Part shown: positions 48,888 to 59,521 of the stretch, piece by piece | Layout: every line of letters begins with the position of its first letter | Numbering within the stretch: position 1 is the stretch's first letter | Assembly: GCA_016783135.1 (NCBI GenBank) | Contig: JADHXC010000006.1 | Span: forward strand, 1 to 64,000 | Reading direction: 5' to 3' | Length of the DNA stretch: 64,000 nucleotides | Source: Dehalococcoidales bacterium | GTDB lineage: Bacteria > Chloroflexota > Dehalococcoidia > Dehalococcoidales > Fen-1064 | Made by a program: the position numbers and the translations under genes | The notes under the pieces: model-generated | Database searches by the model: none | Seen by the model: the letters and a program-made list of their open reading frames with translations, nothing else | What the model was told of the DNA's origin: nothing

Positions 48888-49901
48888 TTAGTCCTCCTTT
48901 ACCAGACTCACTTTAGGCTTAACGGTCTTGTTTACCACATTCCTGGGCCATCGTCCGCTGAGAACCCTGGCTGCCTCCTGTCCCACACTTGTCCTCAGCC
49001 GCTTGAAAGCAGCATCGGAATAAGAAGCTGAGTGGGGAGTGACCACGACATTGTCCATCTTAAGCAGAGGATTATCCGGGTCAGCAGGCTCTTTCTCGAA
49101 GACATCCAGCCCGGCGCCAGCAATCCACTTTTCCTGAAGAGCCTTGATAAGAGCCGGCTCATCGACTACTGGACCTCTCGCCGTATTGATAAGATAGGCA
49201 CTTGGCTTCATCTGTTTTAATTCCTTTTCCCCAATAAGGTGCCGGGTTTCCTCGTTCAGGAAGGTGTGAAGAGAGACAAAATCAGACTCCTTGAGCAGCT
49301 CAGACAGATTCACCAGAGTTATCCCAGATTCCTCAGCTACAGATTTATCCACATAAGGGTCGTAGCCTAATATCCTCAGGCCAAAGCACTGTGCCTTCCT
49401 GGCTGTCATTCGCCCAATGTTACCACAACCTACCAGCCCCAGAGTCTGCCCATAAACCTGCACCATTGGTCTCATCGCTCGTGTGCTTGCCCCCCAGCTA
49501 TCCTGCTTGACAGCGTTATTCAGTATAACCAGCTTCTTGGCACAGGCAAGGAGCAGAATGATGGCATGATTGGAGACCTCCTCCCAGCAGAAATCCGGGA
49601 TATTGACCACGAGGATGCCGTTATCAGTAGCGGCATCAACATCAACAGTATCATAACCGATACCATAGCGGACGATTGCCCTGCATTTTGGCAATCCTTC
49701 CATAACCCGGCGTGTCATCCGGGCACCCCCCGTTAATACGGCATCGGCATCCCTGGCCGCCGAGATTATCTCTTCCTCGGTGGCACAATCAACTCCCGCT
49801 AACTCTGCATTCACCCTGGCCAGTTCCTCAGCCTCTTCCTCCATAACGGCACGATTACCCCCCCTGTCCGCCCGCACTACTTTAAATTGCTTTTCCGACA
49901 A
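48888..49901 (-). CDS. D-2-hydroxyacid dehydrogenase
   Basis: GQTLGLVGCGNIGRMTARKAQCFGLRILGYDPY, LINTARGPVVDEPALIKAL, VVVTPHSASYSD. Confidence 0.94.
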   Translation of the reverse strand: MSEKQFKVVRADRGGNRAVMEEEAEELARVNAELAGVDCATEEEIISAARDADAVLTGGARMTRRVMEGLPKCRAIVRYGIGYDTVDVDAATDNGILVVNIPDFCWEEVSNHAIILLLACAKKLVILNNAVKQDSWGASTRAMRPMVQVYGQTLGLVGCGNIGRMTARKAQCFGLRILGYDPYVDKSVAEESGITLVNLSELLKESDFVSLHTFLNEETRHLIGEKELKQMKPSAYLINTARGPVVDEPALIKALQEKWIAGAGLDVFEKEPADPDNPLLKMDNVVVTPHSASYSDAAFKRLRTSVGQEAARVLSGRWPRNVVNKTVKPKVSLVKED

Positions 49902-50119
49902 CTTTATCCTCCTTTCAAGCTGGTCCCTGTTTGCTGATTATAGGCCAGTGTGAAGAAAGCGGTCAATGCTAAAGGTGCCTTCCCCTCCAGCCGACAGTCT
50001 CAACTTTCGTGCCATAGGTAACTGCCTGTACATATCGAGCAACGGTGAAGCGGAAAATAGAATTGGAAAGCCTGTTTCGCGTTATTGCGATTTGAAGGAT
50101 GTCATTGATGGGCTGCGGC

Positions 50120-51952
50120 CTATGTCTTTGTGCTTCGCTGTGGAGAAGCGATGTTCCTCAACCTTTGCGCATAAGTCAATAACTTCTTCCTCAGCCTGAT
50201 ATTCCCGGGAGTAACCTCTACCAGTTCATCATTATTGATGAAATCAATGGCTTGCTCCAGGCTGAATATAACGGGAGGAGTCAGCTTTACGGCAATGTCG
50301 GAAGTAGATGAGCGTATATTGGTCTTCTTCTTTTCCTTGCATACGTTGACGGGTATGTCCTGCAGCCGTGCATGCATTCCCACTATCATACCTTCGTAGA
50401 CCGGGGTTCCCGGTTCGATGAAGGTGTCGCCTCTCCCCTGAGCGTTATTAAGGCCATAGGTAACAGCAACACCCGGCTCCGATGCCACCAGAACGCTGCC
50501 ACGAGTCGTGACGATTTGCCCTCGCCATGCTTCGTAACCAAGAAAAATGGTATTCATGATGCTGTCACCGCGGGTAGCGGTAAGAAAAGCACTACGAAAA
50601 CCAATAAGTCCTTTTGTGGGGATATGAAATTCCAGGCGTACGTTATCATGCCCATCATTGCGCATATCAGTAAGCTGAGCCTGCCGCTTGCTCAGCATCT
50701 CGGTTAGAACCCCAACGTATTCACCCTTGGTATCAATAGTAAGAGCCTCCACGGGTTCCACAAGGTTGCCGTCAACTATCTTGGTGATAGCATCTGGTCT
50801 GGATACCTCAAATTCATAACCCTCCCGGCGCATGGTCTCAATCAGGATAGCCAGATGCAATTCTCCCCTGCCTTTTACCAGAAAAGTGTCGGGACTACCC
50901 GTATCCTGTACGCGGAGACTGAGATTAGTTTCCAGTTCCCTGTGGAGCCGTGCCCGCAAATGGCGGGTTGTACAAAAACGCCCCTCACGGCCGCTGAACG
51001 GTGAGGTATTCACCCCGAAGGTCATCTCTATCGTTGGTTCGCCAATCTCTATACGTGGTAAAGCTTCAGGCAGGTCCAAACTGGCAATGGTATCGCCAAT
51101 GCTGACTTCTTCCAGACCGGTCACAGCCACTATGTCGCCAGCCTCGGCCTCCTCTATCTTCATGCGTTTGAGACCGAGATAGGTAAACACTTCACCGATT
51201 TCATAGTGGGTTACCGTGCCATCAGAACGTAAAACGGCTACGAAATCACGAGGAGCGATTCTGCCTCTCCAGATTCTGCCGATGGCTATTCTACCCTTGT
51301 GACTGTCATAGTCCAGATTAGAAACCAGCATTTGAAACGGACCGCTCTTAATTTGAGGCGGGGGAACTTTTTCCAGTATGCAATCAAGGAGAGGAAAGAT
51401 ATCCTTGCCTTTCATCCCCGGTTCGCTTACAGCGATACCTTCCCTGGCACTGGCATACAATAATTGGAAGTCCAGCTGGTCAACACTGGTAGCTAATTCC
51501 AGAAACAGGTCCTGGGTGAGCCGGATTACGTCCGCTATCCGTGAATTGTCCCGGTCTATTTTATTGATAACGACGATGGATTTCAGACCCTTTGCCATAG
51601 CCTGGCGTAGTACGAACCTGGTCTGGGGCATGGGACCTTCCACAGAGTCCACCAGAAGTAAACAACCGTCAGCCATACTGATGACGCGCTCTACCTCTCC
51701 ACTGAAATCGACATGCCCCGGCGTATCGATGATATTGATTTTGACGCCTTTATAGAGCACGGCTGTATTCTTGGACATAATAGTAATCCCTTTTTCACGC
51801 TCGAGGGCATTACTGTCCATTATCAGCTCGCCGACTACCTGGTTATTCCGGAATACATTGCTCTGCTTGAGCATAGCGTCTACCAGGGTAGTCTTCCCAT
51901 GGTCTACATGGGCGATAATAGCGATATTTCTTATATCGTGGCGATAATTCAT
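50120..51952 (-). CDS. typA: Translational GTPase TypA/BipA
   Basis: RNIAIIAHVDHGKTTLVDAMLKQS, MDSNALEREKGITIMSKNTAV; BipA-type C-terminus. Confidence 0.96.
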   Translation of the reverse strand: MNYRHDIRNIAIIAHVDHGKTTLVDAMLKQSNVFRNNQVVGELIMDSNALEREKGITIMSKNTAVLYKGVKINIIDTPGHVDFSGEVERVISMADGCLLLVDSVEGPMPQTRFVLRQAMAKGLKSIVVINKIDRDNSRIADVIRLTQDLFLELATSVDQLDFQLLYASAREGIAVSEPGMKGKDIFPLLDCILEKVPPPQIKSGPFQMLVSNLDYDSHKGRIAIGRIWRGRIAPRDFVAVLRSDGTVTHYEIGEVFTYLGLKRMKIEEAEAGDIVAVTGLEEVSIGDTIASLDLPEALPRIEIGEPTIEMTFGVNTSPFSGREGRFCTTRHLRARLHRELETNLSLRVQDTGSPDTFLVKGRGELHLAILIETMRREGYEFEVSRPDAITKIVDGNLVEPVEALTIDTKGEYVGVLTEMLSKRQAQLTDMRNDGHDNVRLEFHIPTKGLIGFRSAFLTATRGDSIMNTIFLGYEAWRGQIVTTRGSVLVASEPGVAVTYGLNNAQGRGDTFIEPGTPVYEGMIVGMHARLQDIPVNVCKEKKKTNIRSSTSDIAVKLTPPVIFSLEQAIDFINNDELVEVTPGNIRLRKKLLTYAQRLRNIASPQRSTKT

Positions 51953-51960
51953 AGCCTTGT

Positions 51961-53172
51961 TCAGGTGACAGTTATTTTTACACGCCCATTTCGTACTGCG
52001 CGCCGTCCTGATTGGTGCGGAGAGCGGATGTTTCCGTTATCCAACGGAGGCTTTGCGTAATCAAAGCCTTGCAGCGTGCGGCGCTCCAGCGGTTTTTTGA
52101 GAACCCGCTCCAGATCATGCACCATAGCCGTATCCGCACCCGTGACGAATGTCAATGCATCCCCCTTCTTGTCGACTCTCCCGGTACGGCCGATGCGATG
52201 CGTGTAGGCATCCGTGCTCTCAGGCATATCGTAGTTGATGACGTGTGAGATACGCAGAACGTCAATGCCCCGAGCGGCGATATCAGTCGCCACCAGGATC
52301 TTGTGCGAGCCGGCACGGAAGCCATCTAGTGCTGCCTGGCGTCTGCCCTGGGACAGATTGCCCTGCAGTGAGGTCGCTCCGAACCCCGCTCTCTTCATAT
52401 GCTGTGCGACTCGTTCGGCACGGTGCTTGGTACGCGTGAAGACAAGTACGGACTCTGTCTTGATCTGCTGCAAAAGCTCCACCAGTAGCGCAGTCTTGAG
52501 ATGCTGCTTTACCGGGTACAACGCGTGGGATACCGTAAGCGCCGGTACTGTACGGCCGATCTGGACCGTAACCGGGTCATGCAGGATTTCCTGCACCAGG
52601 CGCCTGATATCATTCGGCATGGTAGCCGAGAACATGAGTGTCTGCCGCCGGTGCAGTATACACTCCAGGATACCGCGGATGCTCGGGAGGAAGCCCATGT
52701 CGAACAGCCGGTCCATCTCATCGATTACGAGGACTTCCAGATTCGAAAAATCAATCGTGCCCTTCCAGAGATGGTCAAGCAGACGACCCGGGCACCCGAC
52801 TACTATGTCGATGCCACCGCGCAGCCTCCGAAGCTGCTGGTCCATGCTCACGCCGCCGTAGATGGCGGTGCTCTCCAGATTGGTATATTGTCCCAGCTCC
52901 ATAAAAGCCTCGCATGTTTGCTCGGCCAATTCACGTGTGGGTGAGATGATGGCGGCACGAACCGGCCCCCTCTGCCCCTTGATCAGGCGCTGCAATATCG
53001 GCAGTGCAAAGGCAGCAGTCTTGCCCGTCCCGGTCTGGGCCAGACCGATAACGTCACGGCCCTGCATTATTGGTGGGATTGATTTAAGCTGGATTGGTGT
53101 GGGTGTAACATATCCGAGTCCATGTACACCGGCCATGATGCTCGGATGAAGGTTGAAGGTTTCGAAACTCAT
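51961..53172 (-). CDS. DEAD-box RNA helicase
   Basis: IGLAQTGTGKTAAFALPIL, VIDEMDRLFDMGF (DEMD variant), FSATMP, ATDIAARGID, HRIGRTGR. Confidence 0.95.
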   Translation of the reverse strand: MSFETFNLHPSIMAGVHGLGYVTPTPIQLKSIPPIMQGRDVIGLAQTGTGKTAAFALPILQRLIKGQRGPVRAAIISPTRELAEQTCEAFMELGQYTNLESTAIYGGVSMDQQLRRLRGGIDIVVGCPGRLLDHLWKGTIDFSNLEVLVIDEMDRLFDMGFLPSIRGILECILHRRQTLMFSATMPNDIRRLVQEILHDPVTVQIGRTVPALTVSHALYPVKQHLKTALLVELLQQIKTESVLVFTRTKHRAERVAQHMKRAGFGATSLQGNLSQGRRQAALDGFRAGSHKILVATDIAARGIDVLRISHVINYDMPESTDAYTHRIGRTGRVDKKGDALTFVTGADTAMVHDLERVLKKPLERRTLQGFDYAKPPLDNGNIRSPHQSGRRAVRNGRVKITVT

Positions 53173-53373
53173 TATACTCCTGATTTGAAATGTTATTGAC
53201 TAATGCTCCTCAAACTTGTGAAAGGCGCTTTGGTCTGCTCCTGACACTCTCGGCGTTTCCCCCTGCTGAAACGGGTGGGTCGCCCTGCACCGGTCCACGG
53301 CAAGTACGTCCGCAACAGCTATCACGACTATGGGGAATGGGTGCATCACTTTCTGGTGAAGATAGCGGGTAGC

Positions 53374-53715
53374 CTAATATCCCCGCTGTCTTCCTCCTCC
53401 GGACCTGCCACCTCTGCCGCCGGAAAAGCCACCACCCCTCCTATCGTCGTAGGACCCACCGCCTCTGCTGTCGGTGCGCGGTCGGGCTTCGTTGACCACG
53501 ATTGTGCGGTCGTCTAGCGCTTTCCCGTTAAGGCCAGTGATGGCAGCCTCAGCCTCAGACTTTGATGCCATCTCAACGAAACCGAACCCCTTGGGTCGTC
53601 CGCTGATTCTGTCTGTCAGGATGCTGACAGACGTAACCTCTCCATAGGGCAGGAATTCCTGCCGTAATCGCTCTTCGGTCACATCATAGGATAGATTGCC
53701 TACATAGATTCTCAT
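53374..53715 (-). CDS. RRM-domain RNA-binding protein with Gly/Arg-rich tail
   Basis: RIYVGNLSYDVTEERLRQEF, GRPKGFGFVEM; RGGGFSGGRGGRSGGGRQRGY tail. Confidence 0.94.
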   Translation of the reverse strand: MRIYVGNLSYDVTEERLRQEFLPYGEVTSVSILTDRISGRPKGFGFVEMASKSEAEAAITGLNGKALDDRTIVVNEARPRTDSRGGGSYDDRRGGGFSGGRGGRSGGGRQRGY

Positions 53716-53816
53716 AATTATACTCCCTTGCCGAATCCCTGAGTGCTTACCATACGTTTATGGCTTCTTGCGAGCCGTGAATTGCGGGTCAGTACCTGGT
53801 GTGCCTCGGTGTTTCG

Positions 53817-53993
53817 CTAACTCCGTCTCCGCCGCGCGTTGTTCTTTGCCTTTATCCGGGCGGCATCCCTTTTCGATATGAAATGGCGATGAGCTTTCGC
53901 CTCACGCAAGATGCCCCCCATCTGAACCATTTTCTGGAAACGCCGCAACAGGGAATCCTGGGATTCGCCTTCACGTACTCGTACTTCTAATGA
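53817..53993 (-). CDS. rpsU: 30S ribosomal protein S21
   Basis: MSLEVRVREGESQDSLLRRFQKMVQMGGILREAKAHRHFISKRDAARIKAKNNARRRRS. Confidence 0.88.
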   Translation of the reverse strand, partial: SLEVRVREGESQDSLLRRFQKMVQMGGILREAKAHRHFISKRDAARIKAKNNARRRRS

Positions 53994-54072
53994 CATAGCA
54001 CTCCAAACTGACATGACAAGTTACACAGGCCGCACATCGCCGCCCCGTGTAACTTGCAGATTTCAAACACGC

Positions 54073-54372
54073 TTATCTGGCTGGCCTGATATTGCGGTAA
54101 CAGTCGCTGCAGTACACCGGTTTATCACCGCGAGGCTCAAAAGGAACTTCGGTGTCTTTTCCGCACTCGGCACAAGTTACGGGGAACATCTGGCGTGGGG
54201 CTCCGTAGCTGCTGTTCCCCGGACGCTCTGACTTCCTTGCCTGTCGACATGCCGGACAGCGCTTGGGGTCGTTTGTGAAGCCTCTGGATTGGAACAGTTC
54301 CTGTTCGCCAGCGCTGAAGGTAAAGTCAGCCCCGCAGTCGGAACACTGGATGGACTTGTCCTGAAAAGTCAT
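54073..54372 (-). CDS. Double zinc-ribbon protein
   Basis: CSDCGADFTFSAGEQELFQSRGFTNDPKRCPACRQAR...CAECGKDTEVPFEPRGDKPVYCSDCYRNIR. Confidence 0.85.
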   Translation of the reverse strand: MTFQDKSIQCSDCGADFTFSAGEQELFQSRGFTNDPKRCPACRQARKSERPGNSSYGAPRQMFPVTCAECGKDTEVPFEPRGDKPVYCSDCYRNIRPAR

Positions 54373-54413
54373 TGGATGACCTCCTCTCTTTACTATTTCC
54401 ACAAGAGTTTGGG

Positions 54414-55312
54414 TCATCCAGTACTTGAAGTGAATCTGAAGGGGATTCCACGAAGCTTGTAATAACCTAAACTTGTACTAACCTTATCAGTATACACCAA
54501 GAGCCGGTTTTCTGCAAATACAATTTCGGGGTCGACTCTGGGTTGCTGCCAGGCCGGATACAAGCCGCAGTCGACACTCAAGGACTGACCGGTAATAGTC
54601 CTGGCATCCTCCGAAGCCAGAAAGACAACGGCATGACCGATGTCCTCGGGTGTGATTTCCTTTTTCAGGAGCGCCGGCGTGTTGGGGACAACAAACTTCT
54701 GCCAATACTCCCTTGTCGTCATTCCCCTGGCATCGGGGTTGCGCTCGATAGCTCGTTGTACTCCCCTCCGACATTCCGGTATGGACTCCACCCGGACAGA
54801 CGCAGTTGGCATTAATGTTATGCTTGCCCAGTTCGGTAGCCAGTGTCCTGGTGGTGTAAATCATGCCGGCCACCGATGATATGTTTACTATAATTACCAC
54901 CCTCTTGCTCCACAAGATGGGGCACCACTGCCAGGCACATCAAGGCCATGCTCTTCAGATTGTACTCATAGTCATCATCCCACTCCACCTCTTCCTGGTT
55001 AGTAAATGCGGCACTGGTCCTGGTATAGAAGGCTTCGGTATGAGCTCCAAAGTTGTTTACCAGTATGTCTATTTTGCCAAAGGCGTCCAGGGTCTCCCGG
55101 ACCACTCGGGCCACCTGGTCGCTCCTGGTGACATCGGCCGCCACGGCCAGTGACTTGCGGCCCAGCGCCTTGACCTCTTCGGCAACCTTACCGGTAGTTT
55201 CTTCATGAAGGGCATTGACGACAACATCCGCCCCCTCCTCGGCCAGACAGAGAGCAATCCCGCGACCGATTTCCCCTCCTACTCCCGTGACTATGGCTAC
55301 TTTGCTTTCCAA
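54414..55312 (-). pseudogene. Frameshifted SDR-family oxidoreductase
   Basis: SDR homology spread over three frames: MESKVAIVTGVGGEIGRGIALCLAEEGADVV (55312-54818), IVNISSVAGMIYTTRTLATELGKHNINANCVCPGGV (54915-54487), ITPEDIGHAVVFLASEDARTITGQSLSVDCGL (54812-54414); YxxxK active-site segment appears deleted. Confidence 0.8.
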
Positions 55313-55670
55313 CTGTATGCTCCTCCCTCACACCGACCAGGATGCCTCATTATTTTTTCACTAATAATGTACCCGTGGCTCCTGATTTTCAATTTCCGCT
55401 ACGGGGCGGTTCGGCAAACACGTGGTGGATATTGCTTCGTAGAGGGTATGTCATCTTAGCCAAAGGTGAATACGGTCAAACAGATATCGGACACTAGTAG
55501 AATGGATAATGGGGAGATATGCTGGTGTCTCTATGAGAGTACTGCCTACGCCTTGAAGCATATGCCTGAGATAAAAACCCGAGGTGGGGAGATAAGAGAC
55601 CACTAGTAATTGAACGCCCTTGATTATAATGGTACCATGGCAATAGTCAACTCAAACTCAGGTACGCTGG

Positions 55671-56147
55671 ATGATCAGGCAACTTTCTCACAAAGACACG
55701 GATGCTACCTACGAGATCATAAACCAGGCAGCCCATGCTTACCGCGGTGTTATTCCAAATGATTGCTATCACGAGCCGTATATGCCGAGCCAAGAACTCC
55801 ATCGTGAGATGGAGAGCATGGTTTTCTTTGGTTGGGAAGAAGAAGGCCGGTTGGTAGGGGTTATGGGTTTCCAGCCGGTTCAGGGTGTGACACTCATCAG
55901 ACATGCTTATGTATTACCTGGTTATCAACGGAAAGGTATCGGCGCAAGGCTTCTTACTCATCTAAAGCGGATAACAAAGACCAACTGCTTGCTAGTAGGC
56001 ACTTGGTCAGACTCCAACTGGGCAATTGATTTCTACCAGAAGCACGGGTTCAAACTCATGCCTGATAAAAACGAGCTTCTAACCAGATATTGGAATATCC
56101 CCCAGCGTCAGGTCCAGACTTCGGTAGTTCTAGGCATGGAACTCTAA
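55671..56147 (+). CDS. GNAT-family N-acetyltransferase
   Basis: MIRQLSHKDTDATYEIINQAA, LIRHAYVLPGYQRKGIGARLLTHL, FYQKHGFKLM. Confidence 0.9.
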   Translation: MIRQLSHKDTDATYEIINQAAHAYRGVIPNDCYHEPYMPSQELHREMESMVFFGWEEEGRLVGVMGFQPVQGVTLIRHAYVLPGYQRKGIGARLLTHLKRITKTNCLLVGTWSDSNWAIDFYQKHGFKLMPDKNELLTRYWNIPQRQVQTSVVLGMEL

Positions 56148-56580
56148 CAATCCGGACAATTGATAATGGACACTTAGCTGCAGGTGAACCCACAGGGAAA
56201 CAGAAGCATAATAAAAAGCCCTATTGTGTGACGGCTTCCAGTCAGTCATCCCTTGTGGTGAGCCTCTACGCCCCCACAATCTCCGCAGAACTCAGCTCCC
56301 TCACGGTTCTCATGTCCTCATCTCGGGCACTGCATGATGAACGTCTCCGCACTCAACAAGTGCCCACAGTCTATAACTGGGAAATGAGGATGTCAAGGAC
56401 TATCGGGAGTCACACGTTTCATCTCTTCGTTCAACCGGGTAATATTGAACAAAACTTCACCCACTGGTTGAAAGAGAACAATTCAGGAACTGTGTGTTAT
56501 AATATCGGGCATATCGATAAATGATAACCTTGGAATCTTGCGCCGACTATTTTAGATGAAATATATCTGAGGAGGAAAAC

Positions 56581-57813
56581 ATGGCATATCCGGAAATAGA
56601 CTTGAATTTGACCGATGAACAGAAAGCCTTGCGGGCTATGGTTAAGAAATTCGGTGCGGAAGTCATGCGACCGGCCGGTATCGAATTGGATAAACTCGGC
56701 GATCCGGCGGATGTCATCGCCGATGAATCGATTCTCTGGGACGTGTTCAAGCAGTTCCGGGAACTCGGCCTACATACAACGGGTTTTTCAAAATCCATCG
56801 GCGGTATGGCTGAAGATATGGATCCCATGATGGGAATACTGCTCCTCGAGGAAATGGGTTATGCAGATGCGGGCTTGACTATCAGTCTGTATGTTGCGAG
56901 TATGCCTTTTGCCTTCTGCCAGTTCCTACCGGTGCCTGAACTGCGGGACCTGGCGCGCCAATATGTAGAAGACAAGGACTGCAAGTTGATCGGGTGCTGG
57001 GGTATCACCGAACCCGAGCATGGCGGTGATTGGTCCCTTGGTGGTGACAAACCGGAATGCGGGCCTTCGCTAAGAGGTGTATTGAAGGGCGACGAGTTTA
57101 TCATCAATGGTCAGAAATCCGCCTGGGTCAGCAACGGCACGATCGCCACCCATTCATTACTCCATGTGGGCCTTGATCCATCCCGGGGCATGCGGGGCCA
57201 GGGCATAGCCATATGTCCACTGGATCTGCCGGGTATCACCAGAGGCAAACCCCTGGACAAGATCGGACAGCGACCCTTGAACCAGGGAGAGATCTTCTTT
57301 GATGACGTTCATCTACCCAAGGAATACATGATCATGACGCCCAGGCCTGCCTCGGAAAGCGCCGGTGGAGGCGGTGGTTTGTTCGGTGGTGGTGGGATCC
57401 CTATGGGCAGTATGGCTGTCATGTTCGGCGGTCTGGCCCGTGCGGCACTCGATGAAGCGATTAAGTATGCAAAAGACAGGATTCAGGGCGGTGTACCGAT
57501 TATCGAACATAAGAACATCAAGTTGAAGCTCTTCGAAATGTTCATGCTGACGGAATCTGCCCGCAGTCTCTCTCGCAGACTTCAGTTGTATAATACCATG
57601 AGCGGATCGTCTTCTATGCTCCATACGATGGCAGGAAAGTGGATGTCTACGGAAACGGCTTTCAGGGTAGCCAGTGAAGCAATTCAAATCTTCGGCGGTA
57701 ACGGTCTGAGTAGGGAATATGCCATTGAAAAGATATTCCGGGACGCGCGAGCGGCCATGATTGAAGACGGCACCAATGAAGTATTGGCCCTGTCCGTGGT
57801 CGACGATCTGTAA
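56581..57813 (+). CDS. Acyl-CoA dehydrogenase
   Basis: LNLTDEQKALRAMVKKFG, ITEPEHGGDW, FGGNGLSREYAIEKIFRDARAAMIEDGTNEVLAL. Confidence 0.94.
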   Translation: MAYPEIDLNLTDEQKALRAMVKKFGAEVMRPAGIELDKLGDPADVIADESILWDVFKQFRELGLHTTGFSKSIGGMAEDMDPMMGILLLEEMGYADAGLTISLYVASMPFAFCQFLPVPELRDLARQYVEDKDCKLIGCWGITEPEHGGDWSLGGDKPECGPSLRGVLKGDEFIINGQKSAWVSNGTIATHSLLHVGLDPSRGMRGQGIAICPLDLPGITRGKPLDKIGQRPLNQGEIFFDDVHLPKEYMIMTPRPASESAGGGGGLFGGGGIPMGSMAVMFGGLARAALDEAIKYAKDRIQGGVPIIEHKNIKLKLFEMFMLTESARSLSRRLQLYNTMSGSSSMLHTMAGKWMSTETAFRVASEAIQIFGGNGLSREYAIEKIFRDARAAMIEDGTNEVLALSVVDDL

Positions 57814-58005
57814 GCCAAACCGGATATGTATTTCAAACCTTAGCTTTGCTAATATGGGAGGACCTAAGAGACGCCAGTTGAGTTTCCTGGTCCTGGTGTA
57901 GTGCTTCTGACGGTACGTTAGTTTGCCGAGACTTCAAAAGTAGGTCTCAGTCGAGCCGTCCTTTCTAAGGGTTTGGGGCCAGCATCTCATACAAAATAAC
58001 GATAT

Positions 58006-58440
58006 TTACGAAACACCACACGAGTGGCCTTCACGCTTAACCTTCAATATCAACCCTTCATTCCCTATGATTTCTACATTCTCGTCAAACTCTATATTGT
58101 CATCGAGAGATTTAGCGTTCCAGTATTCGCCCTTAACAATGATAGTTCCAAATGGAGTTAGCGGTTCCACAACTTTGCCCTGTACGCCTATCATTCCTTC
58201 TCGACCGGTAATCTGCTTCCTGTGGAAACTGGGTATCACCGCGATATGTATCACAATAACCAGAATAACGACTATTATCCCTCCACCAATCATAACCGGT
58301 AAAGGAATTTGTATCTCCAGAAAATGTAATATTAGTAGAATACCTACTATAACTACCGCTTCGTCCAGCAGTAATATCAGGACTTTTGCCCCATCCTTAA
58401 TGGTTCGTAACATCAACTTTGAGTCAATCTTCTTGTTCAT
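58006..58440 (-). CDS. NfeD-like membrane protein (OB-fold C-terminus)
   Basis: ITGREGMIGVQGKVVEPLTPFGTIIVKGEYWNAKSLDDNIEFDENVEIIGNEGLILKV. Confidence 0.8.
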   Translation of the reverse strand: MNKKIDSKLMLRTIKDGAKVLILLLDEAVVIVGILLILHFLEIQIPLPVMIGGGIIVVILVIVIHIAVIPSFHRKQITGREGMIGVQGKVVEPLTPFGTIIVKGEYWNAKSLDDNIEFDENVEIIGNEGLILKVKREGHSCGVS

Positions 58441-58781
58441 CGAAAGTAATCATACATCGCTGGAAAGATTCAATTTCCTGAGACCATCTTTAATTATAGC
58501 CCTCCCACAATATGATTGGTCAAGGTCAGGCTTCAATGTCAGTACAGACCGTGCCCAAATGGATAGAACCTTCAGGTCACATCCTGACGTTTTGTAGCCT
58601 GGGATGATTCCTCAGGTACGTTGCCGATACAGACGTCAGTTTGTCTTCCTGGTGGGACTGGTCGTGGACACATAGTGTCTGGTATGATGATTGCGATGAG
58701 AGGATCGTCTCCGGAGTGTCTCTCACCCTGAGACAGTCCTCTGACAAGCAGCCCAAACATACTGACCGGGAGGAGGTACCT

Positions 58782-59426
58782 ATGCTGACCGTAGCCGAAG
58801 CAGTGCGACAGCGCCGTAGTATCCGGAGTTTCAAACAGATCCCCGTCCCCGATAAGATGATCCTCGACATGCTCGAGGCAGCACGTCTGGCGCCATCGGG
58901 AAGCAACTCTCAGCCGTGGCGGTTCGTCGTGGTCACCGATGCTCAGGAGAAGAAGGATCTGCGCAGGCTCTGTTTCAATCAGGCCTTCGTCGAAGACGCT
59001 GGGGTCGACTTCGTCATCTGCACTGATCTGTCTGCGTATTCGAAAGAGGGGTACCAGAAGCGACGGCAGGAGTCGATGGATGCCGGCATCGTCTCTGCCA
59101 GCGAAATCGATGACGCAACCTACCAGCGATACATCGACTCGATTACCTCTGCTCCAACGAGTCAGATCACGCCTGCCACTGCCAACACCTACATAGCAGC
59201 AGAGCACATCGTACTGATGGCCACCGCCCTGGGACTCGGATCCTGCTGGGTGGGTGGCATCAGTGACCACAAGGCCGTGAGGGACATGCTTGGCATCCCC
59301 AGGGGGATTCTGGTGCTGGGGATCATAGCTGTCGGCTACAGCGACATCGAGCCGAAAGCAAGACCCCGCCTTCCACTGGAGGAGATACTGCTGAGGCCAT
59401 TCCCGTCACCGGTGGATGTCACGTGA
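58782..59426 (+). CDS. Nitroreductase-family protein
   Basis: MLTVAEAVRQRRSIRSFKQIPVPDKMILDMLEAARLAPSGSNSQPWRFVVV; RBS GGGAGGAGG upstream of ATG 58782. Confidence 0.93.
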   Translation: MLTVAEAVRQRRSIRSFKQIPVPDKMILDMLEAARLAPSGSNSQPWRFVVVTDAQEKKDLRRLCFNQAFVEDAGVDFVICTDLSAYSKEGYQKRRQESMDAGIVSASEIDDATYQRYIDSITSAPTSQITPATANTYIAAEHIVLMATALGLGSCWVGGISDHKAVRDMLGIPRGILVLGIIAVGYSDIEPKARPRLPLEEILLRPFPSPVDVT

Positions 59427-59521
59427 AGTGACACTGACCTGCCCCCATAAAGGATACCTCATCACGAATTGAAATGGGAAATGCCAAGGGAAATGTCAAT
59501 TAGGATGGCCAGGAGGGCACA

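Noticed and set aside
56090-56524. 144-aa ORF after the GNAT gene
   Set aside because: Overlaps the GNAT 3' end, no RBS or recognisable family; likely noncoding
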